DNA from: Schistosoma haematobium
Lineage: Eukaryota > Platyhelminthes > Trematoda > Strigeidida > Schistosomatidae
Assembly: GCF_000699445.3 (NCBI RefSeq)
Contig: NC_067197.1
Location: 34,021,809-34,085,808, forward strand
Length of the DNA stretch: 64,000 nucleotides
Direction: 5' to 3'
The notes under the pieces: generated by a model
Database searches by the model: none
What the model was told of the DNA's origin: nothing
Seen by the model: the letters and a program-made list of their open reading frames with translations, nothing else
Made by a program: the position numbers and the translations under genes
Part shown: in pieces, positions 35,614-46,745 of the stretch
Layout: every line of letters starts with the position of its first letter
Numbering within the stretch: the first letter of the stretch is position 1

Positions 35614-36271
35614 TTAGCATTCGGTAGTCACTTCCTGCAAGGTCATGTTGGGGCAGTTTTCCAGCTTGCTTAGGATTCTTGTTCGGATGTCAGCATCTTC
35701 GGGTGAACGCGGGCTACAGACAAATACTAGGCATTTAAACTGGTCTTCAGTCATGGAAGACAACTTGAACCTCTCACACTCTCGGTTCGCAATTCCTGCA
35801 TGTTTCACCCAGTCATCTCCTGGTACTTTCGTAATCCTCAAGCATTGATAACGGAGATTAAATAGAGATGACTGTTCTCTGAAGATTTGAGACAGGGTTT
35901 TAACTGTTTCATCAAAACTAAATTCTCGTGGGTTCTTTAGGGGAATGAAGTTACTATAGCGTCCCAAGTTTTCTTAGAAGTATTCTGGCCTTTGAGGCGT
36001 CACTAACTCTGCAGAGATAAATACGGAACAAATCTTCATATTTCTTAAACCAAGAATCAAAAGTTACATCTGCTGCACCGTCAAAATTAAATTCATGAAT
36101 GGCATTGAAGATTGAATCAGTATGAGATACTTGTGATTCACCAAAAGCAGATTTTTGCTGGGACAGGCACAATTTCTGCGTCAAGGCTTCCATGATTCTG
36201 ATTTGGAACCATTGCAACCTCCCCTCTTGACGCTCTATATAAACTTCTAGTTGCTCTAAAGAAATATTCAT
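35614..36271 (-). pseudogene. Gypsy D Gag
   Basis: Two frames, 36271-35954 and 35967-35614, join by a small shift. The N-terminal part has an amphipathic segment (LEQLEVYIERQEGRLQWF). The rest reads FNFDGAADVTFDSWFKKYED and WVKHAGIANRECERFKLSSM, a Gypsy capsid-type fold by sequence style. The start MNISLEQ lies 20 bases inside the primer-binding site. Confidence 0.75.
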
Positions 36272-36275
36272 TGTA

Positions 36276-36290
36276 GTTTTCCCGTCGCCA
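36276..36290 (-). promoter_or_regulatory. Primer-binding site of Gypsy D
   Basis: On the minus strand TGGCGACGGGAAAAC lies directly upstream of Gag and begins with TGG, complementary to a tRNA CCA end. The 5' LTR should begin at 36291 and run to higher coordinates. Confidence 0.6.
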
Positions 36291-37050
36291 TTGATAAGGC
36301 TTCAAGCACTACAATTAAGGTTACCATAATTCTTCCGACTAAACTGAATTGTACGACAACCAATAACACAAAACTAAGCAAGTGTCATAATTATTGTTTC
36401 ATTTACACATACATGTTGCTCAAAGTAGTTAAACGGACATAATTCAGCCGATAAAACTAAAACACGAAATATAGACCAGTCGAACCTACCTAACAGAAGA
36501 CAAAGGATATATATATTGCTTTCCGACTGACGACAACAGTCAGTCGTTCATAAAAACATAGTTTACGGTACAACAAACCTTTCTTCAGTAACATTATGCA
36601 CTGACGGTTTATCTGGAAACAATCAACTATGTGATTAAACTCACTATGACTTAGGATATCATCCGAGCGTGCAATGAACGTAAAGTGTAACGCAGTCAGA
36701 CGTGGCGAATAAAAATTACAACCAGAGCAAAATTAATAGCATAATCTAGTTATTTAATAAAAAATACATTATTAAATGACAAATTCTATGATTACTTGAA
36801 AGCATAGATGACCGTTATTACACTGGGCGATACATTAAGCTTACATGGTTGCGTTGCGGATATTATCACCCTGCAGCGTTGAGGGGGAATTTCGAAAAAG
36901 TGGTTTAAAGCCGAAGACTCACTATCTCGTGTCTGTTTGACGCACTGAAACAAAACCTTAAATTCGATGGAATTTTCGTGACCAAAAGTTATTATTTTAT
37001 TAAAATTAATATTTTTAATTGAAATTTATTATTTTAAGGCTTAACGATGC
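36291..37050. other. Probable Gypsy D 5' LTR followed by unassigned DNA
   Basis: The first several hundred bases are presumably LTR by position, but no second LTR exists in the window to set its limits. Confidence 0.35.
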
Positions 37051-37053
37051 AAT

Positions 37054-37600
37054 GTGATGAAATGTCATTCTGGATTATTGCACAACATATATTTTGAGGA
37101 TTTACCCCAAAGTTGGAAGTTTGGGGTATTTACAAAAACTGACTTGGTCCGGACATACCACAACATACCAGTAGCTGAAAAAGATATTCGTGAGAAATCT
37201 ATTACTGTACTTTTCGAACTGCCCGGATTTGTACGCGTACAATTTGGCCTGAGCAACGCAGCACAAACACTAAACACTAAAGATTTGAGGAAAACCTGCA
37301 TCAAAGTATGCTTTTTGCACAGAAGTAGGCAACCGGCTTGTTAACTGCTAGTCCAAACGTAAAATCACATGAAAAACACTCGAAAGCCGCGTCAAAACGG
37401 CCAGATGAAGATGGAGTGAACATGCATCAAAGTAGGTGTTTTTTGGAGTTCAAAGTTTGGAATTTCTCGGACGTGAAATACGCTTAAAAGTAATTAAACC
37501 GATTAAAGAAGAGGTGACACCACTAAACAACACCTCGAACCATGTTCTTTAACACAACTTGGAAGCTTTCCAGGCTTGGTCAGATGGCACCTGGTTGTGC
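37054..37600 (+). pseudogene. Gypsy-like RT fossil (third Gypsy lineage)
   Basis: The + strand frame has VFTKTDLVRTYHNIPVAEKD and FVRVQFGLSNAAQT, the RT motif A/B region of Gypsy elements. After stops it continues as FLGREIRLKVIKPIKEEVTP near 37450. Only a few hundred bases remain and motif C is lost. Confidence 0.75.
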
Positions 37601-39090
37601 ACAATTAATGCAGCCATTTTTAGGTTTGTAACACCAGGATCGTAGTACCACGCTTAGAATTTTGGGTTGAACCTTAACCTGCTGTAACTTCGGATTTTGG
37701 CCGCCTAGTTATGGCTACTACATACTTCCTCCATTGGTGATAAATGTTTCAGCTAAGGTTAGAGTAACACCCGGCAAAAAGAAGAAATTGGCTGTGCATA
37801 ACTAATCAGTGTGTGTGTGGCATTATTGCCTACTACTTATATTCACGAATAAGGTTTCTTCAAATACTCCAATACTTAAATACTCCATCAGTAAAATAGC
37901 CTCGATATATTCGAGACGCTTTCAGACTTGAATAACGACTAAATTGGACACTGAATTCCACAGGGTTCGAAACAAACATATCATAAATTATGGAATGCCT
38001 AACAACAGACTCATGAATAAAGCTACAAAAGATGTTAGTTATGTCCATAGCTAACCAATCACATCGTTTTTCAAGAGACCACCACGTTGATATGTTCTGA
38101 TGTGTCTGTAAACTATCCCTGTTACATGTGACCTACCAATTAAAAGACATTACTATCCTATCATATTAATATGACCCATAATTTTACTCATTTCGATAAG
38201 ACACGTAATACTGAGTGATATGTTTGTGCGTTTCACCTAATGACTGTAATTTCCTTAATTATTGTACTAATCTAATTGCTTTACGTTCAGAAACAGATAA
38301 AGTTTAAAGCCAAGTTGTCCTTGTCCTGACTATAGCTTTCATATAAACTCCGTGCTCGCCCGTATCGCGTCTACGGTTCTAGTAGTATATCTGTAGGACA
38401 AATTAAATCCTATAAAGTTTCAACAATTATATTCGATATACACACTGAAATGACTGCCAATAAGTACTACGATTCCGATGAGACTTCAGAATTATCACTC
38501 CACCATCTGGGAGTTTATGATGAAGATTCGAACCTTGCTGTCGATTATATCATACATAAGATATTATGTATCATGTCTACTGACTACTTAATCCCTTCGA
38601 ATTTTCATTCTGTGAGCTAGTTTCGGTTGTCAGATTTTCCTTATCCTAATCCTGTGTTATTATTTATTATGATTGAGTGTTTCCGCTAGTAAATGCCTGT
38701 CGTAAGTTCACTTCTTCTAGCTATTGCTCTTCCCAGATTTTCTAACACGTGTTGCATACTGGACACTCCATTAAACCCACAACACAGGGACATGTCCATG
38801 TGACTCCCCAAAAGTCGAATTCTGGGGCCATGGTAAGGTAACAAACATTCTTTCAGCCTCAACGTATTGCTTCTGTCTTTTTGGTGTCTGTTTCGGATTT
38901 CTTATTGATGGCTTTATTCAATAGTATATTTTGGTTGCGTCGGCGAATCGTCACTTGTGAACGACGATACGATGCACGTAACCAAGTCTAGATAGACAAC
39001 GACCTGCTCTCCCGTCATCCGTGTGTATTGTGTTGCCCGACAGCGCGTACTCTCGTGTGGTTAATACCATATTTGTGGATTACTGGTTTC
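37601..39090. other. No supported feature
   Basis: AT-rich with short open stretches only. A 57-codon + frame starting near 38451 (MTANKYYDSDETSELSLHH) is not supported by any family. Confidence 0.4.
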
Positions 39091-39540
39091 TCATGAGTTT
39101 GAAGTGCCTCCTTTGAGATGATCTAGCATGCATATTAGGGGTCTATTTAGTATATTTGAGGAAGTTCTACACACACGGTCTTCTCTAGCACTTCTTCCTC
39201 TATTGAATTTGCGTTTTTTAACGACTGTTTCGTCGATTTCTACTATTCTCCTGATTCTTTCAAACAACTGATGCAAGCTTGTCATTTTCATCACACATAT
39301 CTTGATAGCATTCATACCATTCAAATGCCGAGGCTTCAGTTACACCTACAAAGATTGCAGCCAGTTTTACTGGTATTTTATTATCAAGTTTGCAATGATT
39401 ATCACAATCTGTCTTGATATCAATCGCGATCGAGCGAATAAAAGTCCCCATTGTAACAGACGTTTTCCTCCAACATATATCACATCGAGAAACAACATTG
39501 TCACGATAGTCCACACAATGTCAGGTAGTCATTTGATATG
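39091..39540 (-). pseudogene. Merlin (IS1016-like) transposase fossil
   Basis: Two frames read together along the minus strand: VVSRCDICWRKTSVTMGTF, then IPVKLAAIFVGVTEASAFEW with a following YECYQDMC, then IVEIDETVVKKRKFNRGRSA. The order (zinc-ribbon-like start, helix-turn-helix part, VEIDE with the first catalytic Asp followed by KRKFNRGR) is that of Merlin/IS1016 DDE transposases, which are known from schistosomes. It is truncated after the first Asp region. Terminal repeats were not identified. Confidence 0.8.
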
Positions 39541-42500
39541 TATATATATACCTCATGCTTCCAAACAGGGTGACAAGAAGGAACAGTTTCGCTCAAGGTC
39601 AGGATATTTTGAGGGATCAGTACCAATTAGAAACCGTGCATCCGTGTGACGGAAATCCTTTGAGCCCCCTAGATTTATTGACCTGATTTTTATGAAAAGT
39701 TGATTAAATATAGCCTAAAAGTATGTGATTGGATTGATTTGTGCATTATGGTGCCTCGCCTAAATCAGAGAATCAGAGAAGTGGAGTGCAAGCTACCTTG
39801 TAAGTAAGTCATCACTCAGCATACTGAAAGGCAAAACTCATGGTGTTTCTATATCAACAGTTCATTTACATATTTGCGGATGCAATGTGATAAGGCTTCA
39901 ACAAGTGATCTACATACAAGGTAATAAATGTAATACAATAACCTGTCAGTCAGTTAATTAAGTCCTATCCATTCAAATGTAGCATTTTTAAACTGAAGAG
40001 AAACATAACGCAGTTATATGTTTCGAAAGTATGAAATATTAACCTTGTTGTAGCCGACTATATGGATATAAGATTCACTCAAATAAATCTGATCTTCAGA
40101 GTCAATAAGTGAATGTTCATATGCTCCTGTTGCAGTCAACACACCAGTCTGACTCAATATGTGAATAAATTAAACAGATTAGCCAGCTTATACAACTCTG
40201 AATCTAAATGAACCCACCAGACTACAGAACATAGTGACTCCTTCCTATTTCTGTGTTTTTTATCGTAATTTTTCGGCCTTCATTTCACTTTATCTGCTCA
40301 TCAAATACTTAAAAGCAGATTGGTCTGGAAGTTATACTCCTGGCGATTCTTTAGGGTTCCATAGACCTTTTTTGTGTAGGTTTCCGACGTTTCCCTTAAC
40401 AAATGCATATCAGTGGTTGTTTGTGTCCGCTGATGCAAGCAAAGTAATAGAATTGGATAAAAATCGACTTTACGCCAGTCAATCTATAACAGCTCACATG
40501 CAATTTAGTTTGTTCACATTTAATTTGGTTAAGCCCTTTTTTAACTTATTCAACGAACTCGCTCACATACTCGCTCATTCGAATCGTACGCACTACTCTT
40601 TCATGCTTGCTTAGCGTACTTGTAAATTAGGATATCTGTGTGTGGTGCAATAATAAACGTAGTAAACACTTCGTATTCGCCTTCTGATCAATACACCGTT
40701 GGTGTGTTATCTAGTGACGGTTACCAAGACGAACTGTATACGAAGTCTAAGGATTATATTGAATAACGACCACCACAAATCCAACAATTCTCCAGCCTGG
40801 TCCACCATAATCTGGTGTCCAGGTTATCCTGCTTAAGTTTTAACAAAACAACATGTGAAGTCAGACAAGCAGGACGAAGAATAACACAAGCGCAACACAG
40901 CCAGCAAGTTTGATGTGTCAACCCTACTCAATCCACCAAGAAATCCATGTTGACTATAATTGACCTCGAGATTGTACTAACAACTCTCTGTTCGATTATT
41001 AATCTTCGGTGTCTGAGCAATGTTGAGAATGAAAAATACTACTTTGTTAGTGTTCAGTATTATTTACTGCCCATAAAGTAATATATCATGTCGCTTAATT
41101 GCTAGTCTGTGTTCGTGTGTACGTTGATAAATAGGGTTTCCACATGAACATAGGCTGGGAATAAAACGGAATGGTTAGTCACCACCCACATCAATCTACC
41201 AAGGCAACAAAGAACGTTAATTTGACGGGAAGCGCATAAAACTTCATCAAAGTCAAAATGTGATAAGTGCCGCGATATCGGTTTATCACAAGGAAGTTAC
41301 TTTACTCTGAGATTTAAAGGAACTGATAAGTAATGACAAATTGTGTCGCCACACCACTAAGTAAAATGACAGAGAAATGTTATATACATGGTATGGTGAG
41401 TTCCGAAAGTCCTGATTGTCTTCACCATAGTAATCTGTATATTATTCGTTTACAGATTTGACTATACAATGAGTTATCCAATGTCATTTCGGTCATTAAA
41501 CTTGATAAACCCATACTTCAATAACTGTTTTGGTTCGGATTAATTTCTTTGGGTTACATATTTGACTTTGTGGTTGAGAAAGTACAAATATTTTTACCTA
41601 TTTTGACTCGATGAATTGTAGATAAATTATGATGGTTGTATATACATGATTAACCTCTTTCATTGAGTTGACTGAAAAGAATAATTTAACATGGTATTTG
41701 AGAAGTCCATTAGGATCTCCAAGTTTTATGCGAATCTACCTTTCTCGATTCTTTAGAGGTTAAGTGCACACCTACATGTTTATTTGATATACAGGTGTCT
41801 TTTCTCATATCAAATATTGTAGGTACTTTAATTAACACTTTATGGTTGCTTTCACTACCTATAATGCAAATGTGATGGAGCAGTCAGGCATCAAATGAAG
41901 GGCTCTATATTCGATTCTCAAGTTTCAAATTGAAACTCGATCTCATCTATTTCGCTTTAGAAAACCAGATAATTTCATCAGTCTTTAGTCACAAAAAGTA
42001 TGGCTGATAGTCGAACACACAAATCAAGCTTTCAGTAAGTAAGAAGAACAATTAATCAATCATATTGAGATGAACAATTAAACGCTGTTTTGTGGTTCAT
42101 TGTTAGATGAAACATCTCAGTCTCATTTTGGCTCATCTAGAGAAGAATAAATTTAAAGGCTGAACTAACATGTTACTGAGGTGAAAATGATAATGAAAAC
42201 TTTGAAATATTTTCTGTTATATAGTAGCTTCATGCCAGAAAGATACACATGTAAACTTGATGGGATTACAGCAATTTTAGGTATGTACCAGACTCGGTCG
42301 AAAACTATACTTTATTACAAGTGATTTATGTTATATTTCTATGATTATTGAGATTACTCACATAACTTTGTTGTTTCTAAGCCTCGTTCATCTACTCATA
42401 AAAATATACTTAATTATAACTATTGTGCTGCAACATTATTAATTATATCATCTCACGAAGAGTTTTTTATGGGAAGTATATTAACTCATAGTGATGATAA

Positions 42501-43254
42501 AGAGTCCCCAAAATATGCGCTTCGATATCTACGTCATTGTAGTTCTCTTCATCCATCATTAGACTGTCAATAAACTTATGTAATTTAGTGACTGGGACAG
42601 ATACTATTTAATCCACATGTTTAATGTTTCCGGTTTATTATATAACTTAGTGAATGAGTAGATTTCGTTGACTTCAGTCCCAAATATCTAATTGATACTA
42701 AGTAATAAAATATAATGAACCTAGTATTGTCAAGACGACCCATTGAACTAGTCACATTCTACAACTTCATTCTCATATCATGAGTTTTGTAACAATTACA
42801 CAGATAAGACAGTATAAATAACTCTTTATCTTTAATATCAAACATTATTGCGGATAGTCCCAACGAGAGTATACTAGAAATAAATTTAGTTATCAGAAAT
42901 TCATTCAATAGAATATAGATAATTGATACTATATACATTTAAAAAGTGATTGAGATTTTTATGGTTAAGCAAAGTTTTCGATTTACAATAGAGACAATGA
43001 CGGATATCGTATGTTTGTATTGATGTCTAATTTGTATGTATGCATGTATAAATCAGAGTGGTAACTGTAAGATCAATGAAAATACACAAGACAACTGAAA
43101 AAGAATATGATAGATTGCACGATTTTGCCTAGTTATACTCCATTTCCGTGGCTTATTTACTAAAAACCATATATAATTGTTAAACTATTTGACACCTGGC
43201 TAGTGGTAGGTGAGAGAAATAATTTTCCCATTAGTTTCATTTTATGTCGTCATA
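39541..43254. other. About 3.7 kb with no supported gene
   Basis: Only short random-looking frames. The longest, a + frame of 126 codons at 40234-40614, has no recognisable motif. No repeat shared with other parts of the window was noticed. Confidence 0.4.
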
Positions 43255-44313
43255 TTATTTGATTGGAAGCGTATTTCTAGTTGGTCCGGGGCAATGTCTA
43301 CGATATAAGTGTAAATCATCCATTACACCATAACGACAAGGTGGTAAGATGTAAGAACCATTCAGTGGTAATGGAATTCTGTAAAACAAAGAAAATAGTG
43401 AATATCACAGCACATGAACAGCATAAACTTGATGTATTTTTCTAAAAAGTTATGTAACTATGTTTCTGTTTAAAGAAATTAGACACCTTTATTATCATTA
43501 TTGTTATTATTTTACAGGCTCCATATTAAAATTGTAAGTAGCATCACAAGACTATCGTCAAACCAAGTCATATTCTAAGGTGACCTTGTTTGCTATTCAA
43601 TGGTTAAACATCATTGACAAAAACACCCACGTCATTCGATTCTTTGTCAAGTTCTACAGAGTTTAATCAGTTTGTTTAGCATTTATGGAAGCATACATAT
43701 GCTCAAATATATATAACTCACAACTAATCGTGAATTTGTACATAAAATGTTGAAGAAATGCTACTACTTCCTAAACCGGACAGTTAGCCATATGATTTCT
43801 ACCAATACATTAAATAAATCCAAAATTGTAGTCAATATCACGTTTGTCAGATCTATAGCTCTGATTAAATTTTACAGACCAATCTGTAATTTTATCACCA
43901 GTTTGGGAGTGTTCTTTGTTTTAATTAAAGATGATCAGAGGAAATTGGTACGATGAGATCGGTCTAGTTTTCATGATAGTTGATTCTCACAAACAAGGAA
44001 TACCTACAGTCTTAAAGAAATTGATTTACAATTATTACCACTAAGCTATTCGAGCCACATCCCATCTTTAAATACATGACATAATAGGCTATAGAACAAT
44101 AATAAGGAGAGTTCACTTTAATTGATACGTTCAAACTCATTGATGACTAAAAACAATTTACTGCAAAAGAATACTTACTCTTCAGTTGTGAATTGACGTT
44201 TCCCTTCCAACAATTCAAAACATCGTTTATCATTCGGTTGACATATACATGCACAATCTGAAAATGTGTGCATAATAAATTTCAGTGGAGCAATACATAG
44301 TCGATTACTGCAG
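43255..44313 (-). CDS. Cysteine-rich protein of unknown function, two 3' exons
   Basis: Minus-strand exons 44313-44179 and 43378-43255 join in phase (split Glu codon) with a good donor (GAAGA then GTAAGTATTC) and acceptor (TTGTTTTACAG). They end at TAA 43257-43255. The first exon encodes CSNRLCIAPLKF, then HTFSDCACICQPNDKRCFEL and GKRQFTTE. The second has NGSYILPPCRYG and RRHCPGPTRN. Nine cysteines in about 85 residues, with a C-x-C-x-C cluster, suggest a secreted, disulfide-bonded protein. The C-x-C-x-C cluster is loosely like the tail of VEGF-C type growth factors, but this is weak. Upstream exons were not found and the start of the first listed exon is a best guess. Confidence 0.5.
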
Positions 44314-44690
44314 CTACATTTTTTATTATAATCCAATTGTAGGGCATATGAGAAAAATTAAAAAAATATTTGGAAGTTAATGAAGTTGATAAAGTAGATG
44401 TACTGTCCATTATATCATATAAAAAAAATAGACTGTCAATAGAATGTTTAGCTTGATCTTAATATTGAACTAATAATCTTTCATCACATTTCTGAATAGT
44501 TAATATTTTCTGATTGTAATAGAAGAAATAATCTGGCACCGAAGCGCTTATTGATAAGAGTTCCATTTGGTTTACAAATTCATGTGTCCATGGAGCAAGG
44601 TTTCCTAAACTCTTAGTCTGCTTTTTAAATCAAAGACTGTTAACTTGGAAAATCAATATGAATAACTGTTATCTTCCCACTCATTAGCTT
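44314..44690. other. Presumed intron or flank of the cysteine-rich gene
   Basis: Nothing else supported before the solo LTR. Confidence 0.35.
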
Positions 44691-45096
44691 GTAGTGACTC
44701 ACATTTATCACGAGAACACGACTGGTTTAATAAAAACAATTATTATTATGACCAACTCTACTAGTGTTTGTTTTAATGTGCTTTTGTTTGACTGTGCTAA
44801 TGACAGCTATATTGTGCTTCCATTCTTATTCTTACACTTTGATTATGACTTCGCGCGAATTTGGTTACGTTCTGTAACCAAGCTTGTATCCTGACACGAT
44901 CTCGGTATCCTTTCGATACCACGAGTTCGCCAGCAAATATATATCGACTTGGTCCATTAACTGCCTTCTGATATTTGGCTTCTCGGGGATTTTATGGATT
45001 TCATTGGTTACGTTCAACCTTCGCCTTCTGATTCATTTGGCACGCGATTCTTTGTAGCGGTGTTCATAGTTAATCTCGACTTGACGCCACGCTACA
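44691..45096 (+). mobile_element. Solo LTR, family A, copy 2 (406 bp, TSD AGCT)
   Basis: It starts TGTAGTGACTC and ends GACGCCACGCTACA, with perfect flanking AGCT (44687-44690 and 45097-45100). It is the closest relative of the copy at 26137. Confidence 0.93.
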
Positions 45097-45419
45097 AGCT
45101 ATACCTAATAGGCATGTTTAAACGCCAAATAACTAAAAACATAGATGAAACCATCATTATTGTTTTCATAATAACCTAACAGAAATAGAGATTCTGCATT
45201 TATTAGTTTTACACATCTCTTTTAACATACAGTTGTATTACGAAGTTACACATATCAAGATTTAATATAAACAAAATGTGATTTTGTTAGTAAACACCAA
45301 TTAATCTTTTTAATAACATGATAAACTATGCAACTGAATATTAGTAAGTAAAATCAAAGTTGGATATAAACTGATTCCAAAATGAGGATGCCTTCCTCTT
45401 TTCAAATTTGTTATAATTC

Positions 45420-45590
45420 TATGGTATTTGTACAAATTAATGATTCTTTCGTAGTGGAATGTCTGTTGATTACGAATTCTAAGTACAATACATTCATTTG
45501 TGTACGTCTAGTTCTACATACAGTAGATGACACTATTTCAGGAATTCCTAGTTGGTACAATAATTTGAGTAATTCTAATCATTATAATTT
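45420..45590 (+). repeat. Family B LTR fragment, plus orientation
   Basis: Diverged match to the family B LTR: AATTAATGATTC, GAATTCTAAGTACAATAC, TTCATTTGTG, TTTCAGGAATTCCTAGTT. No gag or PBS follows. Confidence 0.65.
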
Positions 45591-45782
45591 CCTTTTATTT
45601 CAGTCTGCTCAGTTTATCTGACAAACAGGATCATAATTTAAGTTCATTAGTACTGTTTTATTCTAAACATAGTTCTAAACAGTTGATCTTAACCTTAAAA
45701 GTAATATTAACACATAATCGAAAATTTCTTTGTCGATATCAATAAACACTTTGAAATGATAGATATATTATGTAATTGTGAT

Positions 45783-45960
45783 GATTATAAGCATTTGAAT
45801 TATAGTACAAATTAAGAATCCCAGAAATAATGCAATTTAACCAAGAAGTATTAGATGGGCACGAACGAACGTATTGTATTCGGAATTCAGAATCAAGCAG
45901 TCAACACGTACAAAGGAATCATTAGTTCATACGAACACAACAGTAATTCAAAAATGAATT
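45783..45960 (-). repeat. Family B LTR fragment, minus orientation
   Basis: The + strand reads TTTGAATTATAGTACAAATT, then AATCCCAGAAATAATGCAAT, ACGAACGTATTGTATTCGG and AATCATTAGTTC. This is the reverse complement of the family B LTR, as at 50877-51038. It faces the fragment at 45420. Confidence 0.7.
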
Positions 45961-46084
45961 CATTTGATGTTGTTAGATTATCCGAATTAAAAGATTTAAT
46001 TATGAAGTTACTATTTGCCATTCTGTACGTTATCATTGATGTTTACTTCTAGTTGACGAACAATAAAACTTTCACAATAACATC

Positions 46085-46400
46085 GAATGAGCAAAAAATA
46101 TTCTATGGATTCTCCACAACTGCTTACAACCGAAAACCCATCGTATCGATCATTAAAAATAAACAAGTATAAATACTTTATGTTGGAGACGTCTAGAACA
46201 AATTGAGTCAATTATTTGGAAATAGAATAATATTCAGGAATAATAATACACAGGAATTTACATTGTTGTCCACATGTTGACTCAATTTATTCTAAATGTT
46301 TCCGATATAAAGGATGCACATTTGTTTATTTTTAATGATCAATACGATGGTTTTTAGGTTGTAAGTAGCCGTGGAGAATCCAGAGGATAATTGGATTCAT
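46085..46400. repeat. Imperfect inverted repeat, arms of about 120 bp
   Basis: The arm 46088-46212 read in reverse complement matches 46275-46397: TTGACTCAATTTGTTCTA against TTGACTCAATTTATTCTA, TTGTTTATTTTTAATGATC in both, and GTTGTGGAGAATCC against CCGTGGAGAATCC. The loop is about 60 bases. Confidence 0.8.
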
Positions 46401-46587
46401 ATTATTGTGTTACAATATTTGTTCCTTCTTCTTATTCAAGTTTATAAATGAAAAAAGTTTGTATCAAACAAACAGTAGATTCAGTAAATAATTAAAAGTA
46501 TTTCAAGGCTATCTTGAACATAGACAACACTTCAACACAACGTTATATTTATCAGTATTCTGTTATATAGTGGAATTATAGTTAAAA

Positions 46588-46745
46588 TAGGTCCTGGGTT
46601 CGAATCCCGTGAGACGGAATCGTGGATGCGCACTGTTGAGGTGTCCCACAATGTGACGAACTGGCCGTGCAGTGCTTCCAGGTTTTCCATGGTGGTCTAA
46701 CTTCAATCGACTCATGATCTTAGCTATTAAATTGAAATATAATAA
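46588..46745 (+). mobile_element. SMalpha-like SINE relic, copy 4
   Basis: Contains the B-box-like GGTCCTGGGTTCGAATCCC, then CGTGGATGCGCACTGTTGAG, TGTCCCACAATGTGACGAAC, GCAGTGCTTCCAGG and TTCCATGGTGGTCTAAC. The hammerhead core is mutated (UUGAGGU in place of CUGANGA, and GAAC in place of GAAAC). The 5' end with the A box is missing. Confidence 0.75.

Larger units (their letters stand above)
33519..36290 (-). mobile_element. Gypsy-like LTR retrotransposon D, gag to integrase N-terminus, decayed
   Basis: On the minus strand the order is primer-binding site, Gag, zinc knuckle, protease/linker, RT (internally deleted), RNase H and integrase zinc finger. It ends at the LINE. The missing integrase end is at 25145-25418. 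Multiple frameshifts and an RT deletion show that it is dead. LTRs could not be delimited. It is not the same family as B (different gag). Confidence 0.85.

Noticed and set aside
38451..38620. 57-codon + frame starting MTANKYYDSDETSEL
   Set aside because: The codon mix looks plausible, but there is no family, no splice support and no repeat copy.
40234..40614. 126-codon open frame on the + strand
   Set aside because: No motif, no splice context and residue make-up typical of random AT-rich DNA.
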